A stretch of DNA of 64,000 nt from Streptomyces sp. NBC_00273. Its GTDB lineage: Bacteria > Actinomycetota > Actinomycetes > Streptomycetales > Streptomycetaceae. The notes beneath the pieces were generated by a model that saw only the letters and a program-made list of their open reading frames with translations, did not search any database and was not told where the DNA came from. Below, piece by piece: positions 29,160-37,998 of the stretch (positions within the stretch are counted from its first letter, which is position 1; the number at the start of each line of letters is the position of its first letter). The stretch lies in contig NZ_CP108067.1 in NCBI RefSeq assembly GCF_036178145.1, forward strand, positions 1,736,001 to 1,800,000, written 5' to 3'. A program made the translations under genes and the position numbers.

Positions 29160-29887
29160 ACACGCTTCTCGCATCAGCTCACCGGGAGCGGAGCCGCACG
29201 CTGCTCGGCGTAGCGGGTCTGGCGTCACGGATCACGCTCGTGGATCCGTACACCGGGTCCCGCAGCGGGTGCTGACGAGCCGGTGCGCCTGTGGGCTCGA
29301 CAACCGGGCCCAGCTGTGGCCCGAACGGCACCTGGTCGACCCCATCGCCCCGCAGGAGCTGCCGGACGACCGGCTGCTCATCGCCCTCGTGGAGCACCAG
29401 GAGCACCAGGCGCACCGGATGCGCATCGTCGGCGCCGAGACGTGCATGGAGATCACCGCCCCATGACGGCGGTGCCGTGCGTGCGCCCGCGGGCGGAGGT
29501 CCTCCCGGCCTCGCTCACCCCTGGCGGCCTCGCCCTGCTGCACGGTGCCTCAGGCACCGTCACGAAGGACGCGGGCGACACGGCGCATCCGCCCGCCCGG
29601 CATCCCCCGGTGGCCCTGAGACCAGCAGGTCCACCGGCCCCGGGGCGCGGGCATAGCGGTCGGGGACCTTTCCCTCGGGGCGCACGGACGGCAGGGGCCG
29701 CCGCGGCACGCGCCGTCGGCTCCCGTCCCAGGAGACCACCGCCGGCCGGACCCCGCTCGCCGCGACCGGGCCGGGCCGGGTGCCGCACGACCCGCCCGGT
29801 ACCCCCGTGCGGCGCAACGCGACGGACGGCGGGTGGGGCAAGAGGCCACCCCTGACCGCCCGTCACGCAGCCGGCCGAACGCCCTGA
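29160..29887. other. 730-base gap, no confident gene
   Basis: One plus frame (29269-29466) ends with a protein-like stretch, VDPIAPQELPDDRLLIALVE then HQEHQAHRMRIVGAETCMEI, which may be the tail of a lost gene. A hairpin with 8-base arms ACGGTGCC and GGCACCGT lies at 29542-29560. The remaining frames are GC artefacts. Confidence 0.4.
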
Positions 29888-31534
29888 TCAGGAATCGGCG
29901 CGGAACGCCCCGTGGACGCGCAGGTCGCCGTTGATCGCTACCTTTCCGTCGTTCGTGTGCATGATCCAGTCGCCTGCGTTGCGGACCGACAGGTGCGCGC
30001 CGGCGTTCACCTTCCCCTGCAAGCGCGACTCGCCTTGAACGCGCAGCATGCCGAGGGTGGTGAGGTCTCCGGTGACGGTGACCGTGCGGTCGGCCTTCAC
30101 CTCGCCCTCGGCGTCCAGGCGGCCGTGGACGATCAGTCGCGGCGGGCCGTCCTGAGTCTCCAGCACGTTGTCGACGCTCAGCCCGCCCTGGAGGGTGAGA
30201 CGTTCCTTGACCTGGGCCCGGTCGGTGACCACGTCGTTCAGGTCCGCCTTGGCGGCGGCGACGGTCCCCCACTGGCGGGTCCCGGAGCCCTGGAACACGT
30301 TCATCCCGGAGGCCGGGAACTCGATCCATCCGTCGGCGGCCGTGCGGCCCTGCACCCACTTGGTGTTGATGCCGTTCACGTCAGCCAGGTCAGCGGCGAC
30401 GGTCCCCCAGTCCTGCTTCCCGTCCTTGCGGACGTTCACTCCCGACTGCGGGAACTCGACCCATCCCTTGCCCGCGTCCCGGTCCCCCACCCACTGGGTG
30501 TTGATTCCGTTCACGCTGATCTTGTCGGCCGTGACGGTTCCCAAGTCACTTCCACCGCCGTGGCCGACCCTGATTCCGTCGGACGGGAACCGGATCCACC
30601 CGGCGTCGCTGTCGCGCCCCCGGACCCACGCGGCGGTCACGGTCTCGGCGTCGGCCTTGGCGGCGGAGAGGGTGCCGAGGTCGCCCGCGGCGTCGCGGAT
30701 CAGGGAGCCCTGCGCGGTGAAGACGATCCGGCCCTTGTCCGTCGTGCCCTCGACCCACGGGCTGTGGATTCCGGTCGTCGCGGTGACGCTCTCGAACTCG
30801 GGGCTGCGCAGGTGGACGGTGGTGGTGAGGAAGTAACCGGGCTGCTGCCCGCCCGGTGAGGTGGCGATCAGGGTGTACGTGGCGTCGCGCTTCGGCTCCT
30901 GACCCGCCGCCGGCGACCACTGCCAGCCGGTCGTGCCCTGCGTCGGCACGACCGCCTCCGGGGGGCCGTCCGGACCCTGGATCCGGTAGGTGAGGGTGTC
31001 GGGCCCGTCCCATTGCAGGACGACGTCCTGACCTCCGGCCACCAGGGACTGCTTCGCACGGAAGTTGCGCGGAACCTTGGGCAGCTGCTTCAGCAGGCTC
31101 AAGGTGACGGGGTTCTTCTGCACCCTGGCGCCGTTCGCCGCCCTCTCCGTCACGCGCAGGAGCACCAGTCCCGCTGCGCTGGAGACGGGGAAGCCGTCCA
31201 GGACCAGTGCCATGGAGCCGGCCTCCTGGAACAGCGTGTTCGGTCGGGCGGTCACGGTGAGGACACCCGTGTTGTCGTCCCAGGCGACGATCGGCTCCTC
31301 CCCCTGCTTCGTCGCGGTGTTCCGCTCGACCCGCGCGGTGATCGTCTTCGGATTCGCCGTCAGGTCACCGTCCGCCTGGCCGCAGGGCACGCGTATCTCG
31401 ATGGAGTACCAGATCACCTCGTCCATGGTCGGGTTGGAGACGACGATGTAGACCGATCCCTGGCGTTCCTCGCCCGCGACCGGCACCTGGAGCGGAGCGG
31501 GATCGGTGAGTACTTCGTAGTGCAGAGAAGCCAT
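29888..31534 (-). CDS. repetitive fibre-like protein of unknown function
   Basis: 548 residues with no signal peptide or membrane helix. Residues 1-150 form a beta-rich N-terminal domain (MASLHYEVLTDPAPLQVPVA). Residues about 155-245 resemble an Ig/fibronectin-like domain (VVLQWDGPDTLTYRIQGPDG). Four repeats of about 45 residues follow (about 248-430), each with a W-V near its start, a GWIxFPxxGxxV core and an LGT/WGTVxA ending. The C-terminal 110 residues are short beta repeats (VHGRLDAEGEVKADRTVTVT, then KVNAGAHLSVRNAGDWIMHT), like phage tail-fibre or bactofilin-like solenoids. The ATG at 31534 follows AGGGGG. No secretion or phage genes lie nearby. A trimeric or solenoid fibre is plausible; the role is unknown. 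Confidence 0.75.
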   Translation of the reverse strand: MASLHYEVLTDPAPLQVPVAGEERQGSVYIVVSNPTMDEVIWYSIEIRVPCGQADGDLTANPKTITARVERNTATKQGEEPIVAWDDNTGVLTVTARPNTLFQEAGSMALVLDGFPVSSAAGLVLLRVTERAANGARVQKNPVTLSLLKQLPKVPRNFRAKQSLVAGGQDVVLQWDGPDTLTYRIQGPDGPPEAVVPTQGTTGWQWSPAAGQEPKRDATYTLIATSPGGQQPGYFLTTTVHLRSPEFESVTATTGIHSPWVEGTTDKGRIVFTAQGSLIRDAAGDLGTLSAAKADAETVTAAWVRGRDSDAGWIRFPSDGIRVGHGGGSDLGTVTADKISVNGINTQWVGDRDAGKGWVEFPQSGVNVRKDGKQDWGTVAADLADVNGINTKWVQGRTAADGWIEFPASGMNVFQGSGTRQWGTVAAAKADLNDVVTDRAQVKERLTLQGGLSVDNVLETQDGPPRLIVHGRLDAEGEVKADRTVTVTGDLTTLGMLRVQGESRLQGKVNAGAHLSVRNAGDWIMHTNDGKVAINGDLRVHGAFRADS

Positions 31535-32062
31535 CGCTGAAGACCCCCTGTGTGCGCTGTCCGACGCTCGCCCCCGACGGGCGCAGCCCCTCCAGCACAA
31601 CACCCGCCGGACGATCCGAGACCCTGATCCAGCCCAACCGGCGCGAAACAGACGTGTACTGGCCGAATCGGGAATCTCCTACTTTTCGATGGCGTGGCCC
31701 ACGGCCGCCGTAGCGTCCGCCAGGACCCGTACCGGCCCGCTGAGGCCCGCCTCCCGTCTCTGACCCACCACGCAGAGCAGCGGCCGGGGTCGCGTGGCCG
31801 CGGCCGGTCGGAGTCCGACACGCTCCGCCCTTGACGGCCAACACCGGTGGCCATACCGTGAGGCCACGCGCGGCTAACACTGTTAGCCGTTGCGATCGGT
31901 CGCAACGCGAGAGGGCCGCAGTGAACACCGGTACAGCCGTCACCGCGCTCGGGTTCCTCACTGGACCGGGCCCGTTCCCACGTAACCCCGCAAGGCGCAC
32001 CCCTGGAATCCGATGTCTCACGGTGGCCGCATCCGGCATCGCGATCGCGCGGACGGCCTGCC
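31535..32062. other. 530-base divergent control region
   Basis: It lies between the fibre gene (leftward) and the TetR gene (rightward). No gene is supported. It holds the pair of palindromes at 31871-31907 described separately and a few AT-richer segments (31620-31690) that could be the fibre gene's promoter. Confidence 0.45.
31871..31907. promoter_or_regulatory. two adjoining palindromes, candidate TetR operators
   Basis: The first has arms CGGCTAAC and GTTAGCCG around ACT (31871-31889). The second has arms CGTTGCGA and TCGCAACG around TCGG (31888-31907). They overlap by two bases. The first is of the CTAACA-TGTTAG type often bound by TetR regulators. Both lie about 155-190 bases before the TetR gene at 32063 and could serve autorepression or control of the fibre gene. 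Confidence 0.65.
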
Positions 32063-32611
32063 GTGCCTGACCGCGCGCAGCAGATCATGGCCGCCGCCCG
32101 GGAGCTGCTCGACGCCGAAGGGCCGGATGCGTTGTCGATGCGGCGCATCGCCGAGCGCGTCGGCATCCGGGCGCCTTCCTTGTACAAGCACTTTCCTGAC
32201 AAGGCCGCTGTCGAGGCCGGACTCCAGGTGCAGGGGATGACCCGGTTGGCAGAGGAGCTGGAGGCGGCCGAAGCCGAGATCGGCGTCGAACCTCCCCTGC
32301 TCGTGCTCGCCCGCGCCTACCGACGGCATGCTCTCGCCAGCCCGCACCTCTACCGCATCACCCACGGACGACCGCTCGCCCGCAATGCACTCCCCGAGGG
32401 GCTCGAAGACCGCGCGGCGACGCCGCTGGCCCGCGCGGTGCACGGCGACATCGACATCGCGCGCTCGTTCTGGGCATTCGCGCACGGCATGGTCGTGCTC
32501 GAACTCGACGGCCGCTTCCCGCACGACGCGGACCTGGACGCCGCATGGCGCACCGGCTGCGAAGCGTTCGCCCGAACGATCCGGAACGGGACCGCGGAAG
32601 ACACCAGATGA
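32063..32611 (+). CDS. TetR-family regulator (WHG-type C-terminal domain)
   Basis: 182 residues, complete. The helix-turn-helix is RAQQIMAAARELLDAEGPDA, then LSMRRIAERVGIRAPSLYKH (about 3-45). The C-terminal domain (ARAYRRHALASPHLYRITHG, RSFWAFAHGMVVLELDGRF) matches the WHG type common in actinobacterial TetR proteins. The start is GTG. Two palindromes upstream are probable operators. The lgt gene follows after 76 bases and may be in the same transcript. Ligand unknown. Confidence 0.88.
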   Translation: MPDRAQQIMAAARELLDAEGPDALSMRRIAERVGIRAPSLYKHFPDKAAVEAGLQVQGMTRLAEELEAAEAEIGVEPPLLVLARAYRRHALASPHLYRITHGRPLARNALPEGLEDRAATPLARAVHGDIDIARSFWAFAHGMVVLELDGRFPHDADLDAAWRTGCEAFARTIRNGTAEDTR

Positions 32612-32687
32612 CCGCCATGGCCGAGGGGCCCGTTCCCGGTACGCCATGCCCACCCATCCGCTTGACCGAGACCTCCACGGAGCGACC

Positions 32688-33593
32688 ATGGATCTTGCGT
32701 ACCTCCCCAGTCCTTCGACCGGGGTCCTTCACCTCGGCCCGGTCCCGTTGAGGGCGTACGCCTTCTGCATCATCCTGGGGATATTCGTCGCCGTCTGGCT
32801 CGGCAACCGGCGCTGGGTCGCGCGGGGCGGGCAGCAGGGCGTCATCGCGGACGTCACCCTCTGGGCGGTGCCGTTCGGCATCGCCGGCGGACGTCTCTAC
32901 CACGTGATCACCAGCCCCGACGCGTACTTCGGCGACCACGGCGAGCCGATCCGCGCCCTGTACGTGTGGGAAGGCGGGCTCGGCATCTGGGGCGCCATCG
33001 CCCTGGGCGGTGTCGGCGCGTGGATCGGCTGCCGCCGCCACCGCATCCCCTTCCCCGCCTACGCGGACGCCGTCGCCCCCGGCATAGCCCTGGCCCAGGC
33101 GATCGGCCGCTGGGGCAACTGGTTCAACCAGGAGCTCTACGGCCGCCCCACCACGCTCCCCTGGGGCCTGGAGATCGACCGCGCGCACCGTCCGTCCACC
33201 ATGCTCGACACCGCGACGTACCACCCCACCTTCCTCTACGAGTCCCTCTGGAACATCGGCGTCGCCGCACTGGTCCTCTGGGCGGCCCGCCGGTTCACGC
33301 TCGGGCACGGCAGGGCCTTCGCCCTGTACGTCGCCGCCTACACGGTCGGCCGGTTCTGGACCGAGTACCTGCGCATCGACGAGTCCCACACGTTCCTCGG
33401 CCTGCGCCTGAACGGCTGGACCTCGGTCGTGGTCTTCCTCGGCGCCATCGCCTGCCTCGTCGTATCGGCCCGCCGCCACCCGGGCATCGAGGACGTGCCG
33501 CGGCCGAAGGACGAGGTCGGCTACGAGAGGGCGGGCGAGCCGCGCCCGGGCGTCGCCGTCACGGCAGGAGGAGCGAGGAGCGACGCAGGATGA
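32688..33593 (+). CDS. lgt: prolipoprotein diacylglyceryl transferase
   Basis: 301 residues, polytopic membrane enzyme that transfers diacylglyceryl from phosphatidylglycerol to the lipobox Cys of preprolipoproteins. The family signature GRWGNWFNQELYG is at 140-152. GGRLYHV (67-73), WEGGLGIWG and YVAAYTVGRFWTEYLRID are also present, with about seven hydrophobic segments. The C-terminal tail after 270 is short compared with the long charged tail of many Streptomyces Lgt proteins. Streptomyces often has two lgt genes, and this one, beside a TetR regulator, is probably the accessory copy. The start lacks a strong ribosome binding site (GGAGCGACC). The stop overlaps the next start (ATGA). Confidence 0.92.
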   Translation: MDLAYLPSPSTGVLHLGPVPLRAYAFCIILGIFVAVWLGNRRWVARGGQQGVIADVTLWAVPFGIAGGRLYHVITSPDAYFGDHGEPIRALYVWEGGLGIWGAIALGGVGAWIGCRRHRIPFPAYADAVAPGIALAQAIGRWGNWFNQELYGRPTTLPWGLEIDRAHRPSTMLDTATYHPTFLYESLWNIGVAALVLWAARRFTLGHGRAFALYVAAYTVGRFWTEYLRIDESHTFLGLRLNGWTSVVVFLGAIACLVVSARRHPGIEDVPRPKDEVGYERAGEPRPGVAVTAGGARSDAG

Positions 33594-34114
33594 CAAGTAG
33601 TCGAGACATGGATCCCATTGCCCCGGAGTCGGCTGATGAACCGTTCCTGACGGCGGAGGAGTACGAGGCGGTACGGGAGGCCGTCCGCACCGTGGCCGGG
33701 TCGAGCGGGGCTCGGCAGCCCCGGACGCCGAACTCGCTCCTCGAGCAGTGGAACGAGTTGGTGGACGAGGTGGAGGAGGGGTACGGATGGTCGGCTCCGG
33801 AGCTCGCGAACGATCTGGGATGTCGCACCGCGCTGGCCCGCCTTTGGCGTCTGCTGCCGCCGCGGGTCCGTGCCGTCCGGCAGCGTGAACTCGAAGAGAT
33901 CGACCGAAGGTTCCGCTCCGCCACCGTGGACTGGCCGGGGCACGATGACCCAGAAGGACTCTGGTGGCTGCGGCGCGTGCCACGACGCCTCGACGCGGAG
34001 ACCAGCGGGCGCAGCGCGCACGGCTGGCCCCTGGGGTGGGAGGTCATGGCGTTCCCGAAGCCGGAAGCAGTAGAGATCACCGACTGGGGAGCGGCGGGAG
34101 GCGGCGCATCCTGA
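33590..34114 (+). CDS. hypothetical protein coupled to lgt
   Basis: 174 residues, soluble, acidic and Trp-rich. It starts within the lgt stop codon (ATGA overlap at 33590), so translation is probably coupled. The sequence has a helical centre (LTAEEYEAVREAVRTVAGSS, then LLEQWNELVDEVEEGYGWSA) and a C-terminal DPEGLWWLRRVPRRLD. No catalytic motif is recognised. Proteins with this pattern are scattered in Streptomyces without assigned function. The overlap suggests it works with, or is simply co-expressed with, Lgt. Confidence 0.75.
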   Translation: MTSSRDMDPIAPESADEPFLTAEEYEAVREAVRTVAGSSGARQPRTPNSLLEQWNELVDEVEEGYGWSAPELANDLGCRTALARLWRLLPPRVRAVRQRELEEIDRRFRSATVDWPGHDDPEGLWWLRRVPRRLDAETSGRSAHGWPLGWEVMAFPKPEAVEITDWGAAGGGAS

Positions 34115-34223
34115 TCAGGGCCGCCACGCCGGCCGGCGCCGGTGCGTCCCGGCGCGCAGGTCGGCCGGGCCACGACCGGCCGTCCCGTCCCTCCGGCAAC
34201 TCCGCATCGAGGTCTGCCGCGCC

Positions 34224-35018
34224 TCAGGCCTTCCCGAGCGTGGACGCATGGTCGGGAACGGCGTTCTGAAGCCCTTTGGACGGGCGCTGGTAGCCCGTCG
34301 AAGGGGGCCGGGACGGCAGGGTCAGCGAAGGCAGCGCCACGTCCTCGTACGGGAGCGTGGAGAGCAGGTGGGCGATCATGTTGAGCCTCGCGCTGCGCTT
34401 GTCGTCGCTCTCGACCACGTACCACGGGGAGTCCACCGTGTCCGTGTGGACGAGCATCTCGTCCTTGGCCCGGGAGTACGCCTCCCAGCGCGTGAGGGAC
34501 TCCAGGTCCATCGGGGAGAGCTTCCACCGACGCAGCGGGTCCTCGGTGCGGCGGCGGAAGCGTTCCTCCTGCACCGCGTCGCTGACGGAGAACCAGTACT
34601 TGCGGAGCAGGATCCCGTCTTCCACGAGCATGTGCTCGAAGACCGGGCACTGGCGCAGGAAGAGCCGGTGTTGCGCTGGCGTGCAGAAGCCCATGACGTG
34701 CTCGACCCCGGCGCGGTTGTACCAACTGCGGTCGAACAGGACGATCTCGCCGGCGGCGGGCAGGTGCTCCACGTAGCGCTGGAAGTACCACTGGGTGCGC
34801 TCCCGCTCCGTGGGCTTCGGCAGCGCCGCGATGCGCGCCACGCGGGGGTTGAGGTGTTCCGCGACACGCTTGATCGTGCCTCCCTTGCCCGCTGCGTCGC
34901 GGCCCTCGAAGACGACGACGAGGCGGGCGCCTTCCACACGCACCCACTCCTGGAGTTTGATCAGCTCCGTCTGGAGCCGCAGCAGCTCGTCCTCGTACAC
35001 CGCCTTCTTCAGACCCAC
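34224..35018 (-). CDS. ppk2: polyphosphate kinase 2 (PPK2)
   Basis: 264 residues. Walker A is GRDAAGKGG (39-47). Walker B is EIVLFDRSWYNRAGVEHVMG with Asp96-Arg97. The lid is RRRTEDPLRRWKLSPMDLES (about 154-173). PPK2 enzymes use polyphosphate to phosphorylate nucleoside mono- or diphosphates; the length and complete lid fit the class I single-domain form acting on NDPs, but the class is not certain. GTG start with GGAGGAG six bases upstream; the much longer open frame is noise. It diverges from the DevS-type kinase by 144 bases, and so sits with the stress/hypoxia module. Confidence 0.92.
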   Translation of the reverse strand: MGLKKAVYEDELLRLQTELIKLQEWVRVEGARLVVVFEGRDAAGKGGTIKRVAEHLNPRVARIAALPKPTERERTQWYFQRYVEHLPAAGEIVLFDRSWYNRAGVEHVMGFCTPAQHRLFLRQCPVFEHMLVEDGILLRKYWFSVSDAVQEERFRRRTEDPLRRWKLSPMDLESLTRWEAYSRAKDEMLVHTDTVDSPWYVVESDDKRSARLNMIAHLLSTLPYEDVALPSLTLPSRPPSTGYQRPSKGLQNAVPDHASTLGKA

Positions 35019-35162
35019 GGCGTCTCCTCCCCTTCGTCGTCCGGCGCTGCGATCAAGTGAGTCACGGCGGGCATCCGTGCGCAACAACACCCATCGGGCC
35101 CGGGCGTGTCGATACGCTGACCGTGGATCGGGCAACCGAGCGAGCCGCCGGAGGGAAAGCGC

Positions 35163-36881
35163 GTGGGTGTGGGGAATCCGTTGACCCGGGTACCGCGGAT
35201 GCGACTGGACGAGCTGCTGGACGAGCTCCAAGTGCGCATCGACGCGGTGCGCGGTACCCGTGACCGGGTACACAGCCTCCTGGAGGCCGTCGTGTCGGTC
35301 GGGCGGGAGCTGGACCTGGCCCAGGTGCTCCGGCGGATCGTGGAGGCCGCCGCGCTGCTCGTCGACGCCGAGTACGGCGCGCTGGGCGTGATCGGCCCCG
35401 ACGGCCGCACGCTCGCCCAGTTCCTGACCGTGGGACTCACGGACCGGGAGATCGCCGGGATCGGCCCCCTGCCGGCCGGCCACGGCCTGCTCGGGGAGGT
35501 CATCCACCACCCGGAGCCCCTGCGCCTCACCGATCTCGGCGCGCACTCCTCGTCGTACGGCTTTCCGGCCCATCACCCGCCCATGCGCACGTTCCTGGGC
35601 GTACCGATCCGGGTCCGCGACGAGGTGTTCGGCAACCTTTACCTGACCGACAAGCGGGGCGGTCTCGACTTCGACACCGAGGACGAGACCGTGATCTCCA
35701 CCCTTTCGGTGGCGGCGGGCGTGGCGATCGACAACGCGCGGCTCTACGAGGGCTCGCAGCGCCAGCAGCGATGGCTGAAGGCGAATGCGGAGATCACCGA
35801 GAGCCTGTTGTCCGGTAGTTCGCGCCCGGCGGTGCTCGAGCTCATCGCCCGCCGGGCACAAGAGATCACCGCGGCACGCATCGCGGACATCGCCATGCCC
35901 GTGGCCGGTATCGACGGCCTGGTCGTGGAGTTCGCGGCCGGTACGGACGCGAGCGCGCGGCGGGGCCTCGTCGTCCCCTTCGCCGGCACGCTCTCGGGAG
36001 CGGCGCACCGGGCCGGCAAGCCCGTCACGGCCGTGCTGCCCTCGGCCGACGAACGCTACCCGGCCGAGGCCCAGGCGCAGGACGGATCGGGGCCCGCCGT
36101 GGCCGTCCCGTTGGGCACCGCGGGCAGCGAGAGCCGGGGCGTCCTGCTGCTCGCGCGCGCGGCGGGAGAACCGGCTTTCGGCGACGGAGAGCTGGAGCCC
36201 CTCGTGGCCTTCGCCGGTCAGGCCGCGCTCGCCCTGGAACTGGCGGAGCGGCGCCGGGACGCCGAGCAGATAGCCCTGCTGGAGGAGCGCGACCGCATCG
36301 CCCGCGACCTGCACGACCTGGCCATCCAGCGGCTCTTCGCCACCGGCATGACCTTGCAGAGCGCCGCCCGGCTCGTCGAGCACGAAGGGGCCGCCGAACG
36401 GGTCGGCCGCGCGGTCGACGACCTGGACGAAACCATCAAGATCATCCGATCGACGATCTTCGGACTCCGCACCAAGGACCGCGAGGGCGAACCCGGTTTA
36501 CGGGCGCGCGCCGCCCGGGCCGTCGGCGACGCGGCCACCACCCTCCGTCACCCGCCGCGCCTGAGCATGGAGGGCCTGCTCGACACCGACGTACCGGCGC
36601 ACATAGCCGACCACGTCATGGCCGTACTGGGTGAACTCCTCAGCAACGTCGCCCGCCACGCGCAGGCCACCCGGGTCGGCGTGACCCTCAAGGCCGGCCG
36701 GGACGAGATCATGCTGGCCGTCTCGGACGACGGGAAGGGCCTGCCGGCCCAGGGACGCAGAAGCGGCTTGCGCAACCTCACCGAGCGGGCGCAGAGCCTG
36801 GGCGGGTCCTTCACGCACGAGACTCCCGATGAGGGGGGCACCAGGCTCGTCTGGCGGGCGCCCCTGCGCACCGGGAGCTGA
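35163..36881 (+). CDS. GAF-GAF sensor histidine kinase (DevS/DosS type)
   Basis: 572 residues, soluble. GAF1 (about 55-195: EYGALGVIGPDGRTLAQFLT ... FLGVPIRVRDEVFGNLYLTD) and GAF2 (about 210-370) precede a HisKA_3 domain (EERDRIARDLHDLAIQRLFA, phospho-acceptor His384) and a HATPase_c domain (LGELLSNVARHAQATRVGVT, then VSDDGKGLP). This is the layout of mycobacterial DosS/DosT, where GAF1 binds haem and senses O2, NO or redox state. The GAF1 haem ligand cannot be confirmed by eye. Its likely partner is the DevR-type regulator at 37999, 1.1 kb downstream on the same strand. The start is a GTG after GGAGGG. Confidence 0.92.
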   Translation: MGVGNPLTRVPRMRLDELLDELQVRIDAVRGTRDRVHSLLEAVVSVGRELDLAQVLRRIVEAAALLVDAEYGALGVIGPDGRTLAQFLTVGLTDREIAGIGPLPAGHGLLGEVIHHPEPLRLTDLGAHSSSYGFPAHHPPMRTFLGVPIRVRDEVFGNLYLTDKRGGLDFDTEDETVISTLSVAAGVAIDNARLYEGSQRQQRWLKANAEITESLLSGSSRPAVLELIARRAQEITAARIADIAMPVAGIDGLVVEFAAGTDASARRGLVVPFAGTLSGAAHRAGKPVTAVLPSADERYPAEAQAQDGSGPAVAVPLGTAGSESRGVLLLARAAGEPAFGDGELEPLVAFAGQAALALELAERRRDAEQIALLEERDRIARDLHDLAIQRLFATGMTLQSAARLVEHEGAAERVGRAVDDLDETIKIIRSTIFGLRTKDREGEPGLRARAARAVGDAATTLRHPPRLSMEGLLDTDVPAHIADHVMAVLGELLSNVARHAQATRVGVTLKAGRDEIMLAVSDDGKGLPAQGRRSGLRNLTERAQSLGGSFTHETPDEGGTRLVWRAPLRTGS

Positions 36882-36902
36882 GGACCGGGGCGCCTGCCGG
36901 GT

Positions 36903-37397
36903 TCAGCCCCGGGCCGCCGGCACCAGCCGCGTCGGATCCGCCTCCAGCCGAAACCCGGTGACGAGGTCGGGGTGGATCCGCAGGGCGCTGGTCATCGGGC
37001 GTGCCACCCAGGGGCGTAGCAAGTGCGCGTACCGGTCCACCTCGTCGGTGTCGACCACTGCCCTCGCGTAGCCGGTGATGACGACGCTCCAGCCGAGGTG
37101 GGTGACGGGATCGATGTCGTCCGCTTCATAGGCCACCACCACGCCGGGGGCGTCGGCGGGCGCCGCCAGGGAGGCCAACGCCCCGCCGTCGTGGATCCGG
37201 ACGATGATGTCCTCGCCCTCGACGAGGTGGTTGACCGGCCGGACGGCGGGCAGCGCGTGCTGCGTGAAGACGATGCGTCCCAGGGACACCGTCGAGAGCA
37301 GCCGCAGGGCTTCGGCCCTGTCCAGCTCCCGCATGTGCCGGGCGGCGGTCATGTCACCGATCCGACCGCCGGGTCGCCGTAAGGCTTCCTGATCCAT
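36903..37397 (-). CDS. pyridoxamine 5'-phosphate oxidase-like flavin-binding protein
   Basis: 164 residues, one split-barrel FMN/F420-binding domain: LDRAEALRLLSTVSLGRIVF, then TQHALPAVRPVNHLVEGEDI, with the LGRI...PAVRPVNH pattern of PNPOx-like proteins. In mycobacterial and Streptomyces dormancy regulons such proteins commonly sit near DevRS. The true reaction is unknown; a flavin or F420 reductase is more likely than vitamin B6 synthesis. ATG 37397 follows GAGG; a GTG three codons earlier is possible. It ends 21 bases from the convergent kinase gene. The STAS gene is ten bases upstream, so the two form an operon. Confidence 0.86.
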   Translation of the reverse strand: MDQEALRRPGGRIGDMTAARHMRELDRAEALRLLSTVSLGRIVFTQHALPAVRPVNHLVEGEDIIVRIHDGGALASLAAPADAPGVVVAYEADDIDPVTHLGWSVVITGYARAVVDTDEVDRYAHLLRPWVARPMTSALRIHPDLVTGFRLEADPTRLVPAARG

Positions 37398-37407
37398 GGT
37401 GTGCACC

Positions 37408-37734
37408 TCACAGAACGACGAACTGCAGGTCGCGGTCGGCAGCGAGCACCCGCATGGACTTCACCACCAGGGGCGGAACGTCGCACAGCAGGAGGCACGT
37501 TCCCTCGGCACGGCAGCGGCGGTGGAGACGGATGAGGAGGTCGATGCCGGCGCTGTCGCAGAAGGAGAGGCCGCACAGGTCCAGGACGATGTTGCGGTGG
37601 CCGGATCCGGCGAGCTCGCGCAGGCGCGGAGCCACGTGCCCGACCGTGAAGAAGTCGAGCTCTCCGGCCAGGGCGATTCTCAGACCGCGGTCGTCGCGGC
37701 CCACGGTCTTCAGGTCGATCAAGGCGGTCGTCAT
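37408..37734 (-). CDS. STAS-domain anti-sigma-factor antagonist
   Basis: 108 residues, a single STAS domain: LRIALAGELDFFTVGHVAPR, then NIVLDLCGLSFCDSAGIDLL with the phosphorylatable Ser61. It is the type that binds RsbW-like kinases when unphosphorylated. GGAGGACACC precedes the ATG. It is the first gene of a leftward pair with the PNPOx-like gene, and its promoter region contains two DevR-type palindromes shared with the response regulator. The SpoIIE-type phosphatase at 17-19.5 kb could be a partner, but that is only inference. Confidence 0.9.
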   Translation of the reverse strand: MTTALIDLKTVGRDDRGLRIALAGELDFFTVGHVAPRLRELAGSGHRNIVLDLCGLSFCDSAGIDLLIRLHRRCRAEGTCLLLCDVPPLVVKSMRVLAADRDLQFVVL

Positions 37735-37842
37735 GGTGTCCTCCGCGCTGCGTGCGGCTCCGTCGAGTCGCGCCGTTCCCCGTGCGCCCTCAGTTCATCC
37801 GGTGCGGCGTGCACCCGGGAAGGCCCGGCAGGCCCTGCGGAC

Positions 37843-37858
37843 AGGGCCGAAGGTCCCT
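37843..37858. promoter_or_regulatory. DevR/DosR-type palindrome 1
   Basis: AGGGCCGAAGGTCCCT, near-palindromic with half-sites GGGCC and GTCCC around a 4-base centre. It lies 109 bases before the STAS gene and 141 before the response regulator gene, 65 bases from a second copy. Confidence 0.6.
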
Positions 37859-37907
37859 TCTTCCGGAGGCTTCGACCGCCCCCGCCGCACCCGGCGCCCG
37901 GCCGATG

Positions 37908-37923
37908 AGGGCCGATCGGCCCT
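37908..37923. promoter_or_regulatory. DevR/DosR-type palindrome 2
   Basis: AGGGCCGATCGGCCCT, a perfect 16-base palindrome in the STAS/response-regulator divergent region, 76 bases before the regulator's ATG. The spacing of half-sites matches copy 1 and the copy at 39778. The style resembles boxes reported for DevR/OsdR-type regulators (from memory). Confidence 0.68.
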
Positions 37924-37998
37924 GTCCGTCCGGCCGTAGGGGAGGCAGGATGCCGGTGTTCGTGCGTCAAGGACGGACCCAGGCTAAGGAGTTGCGTC

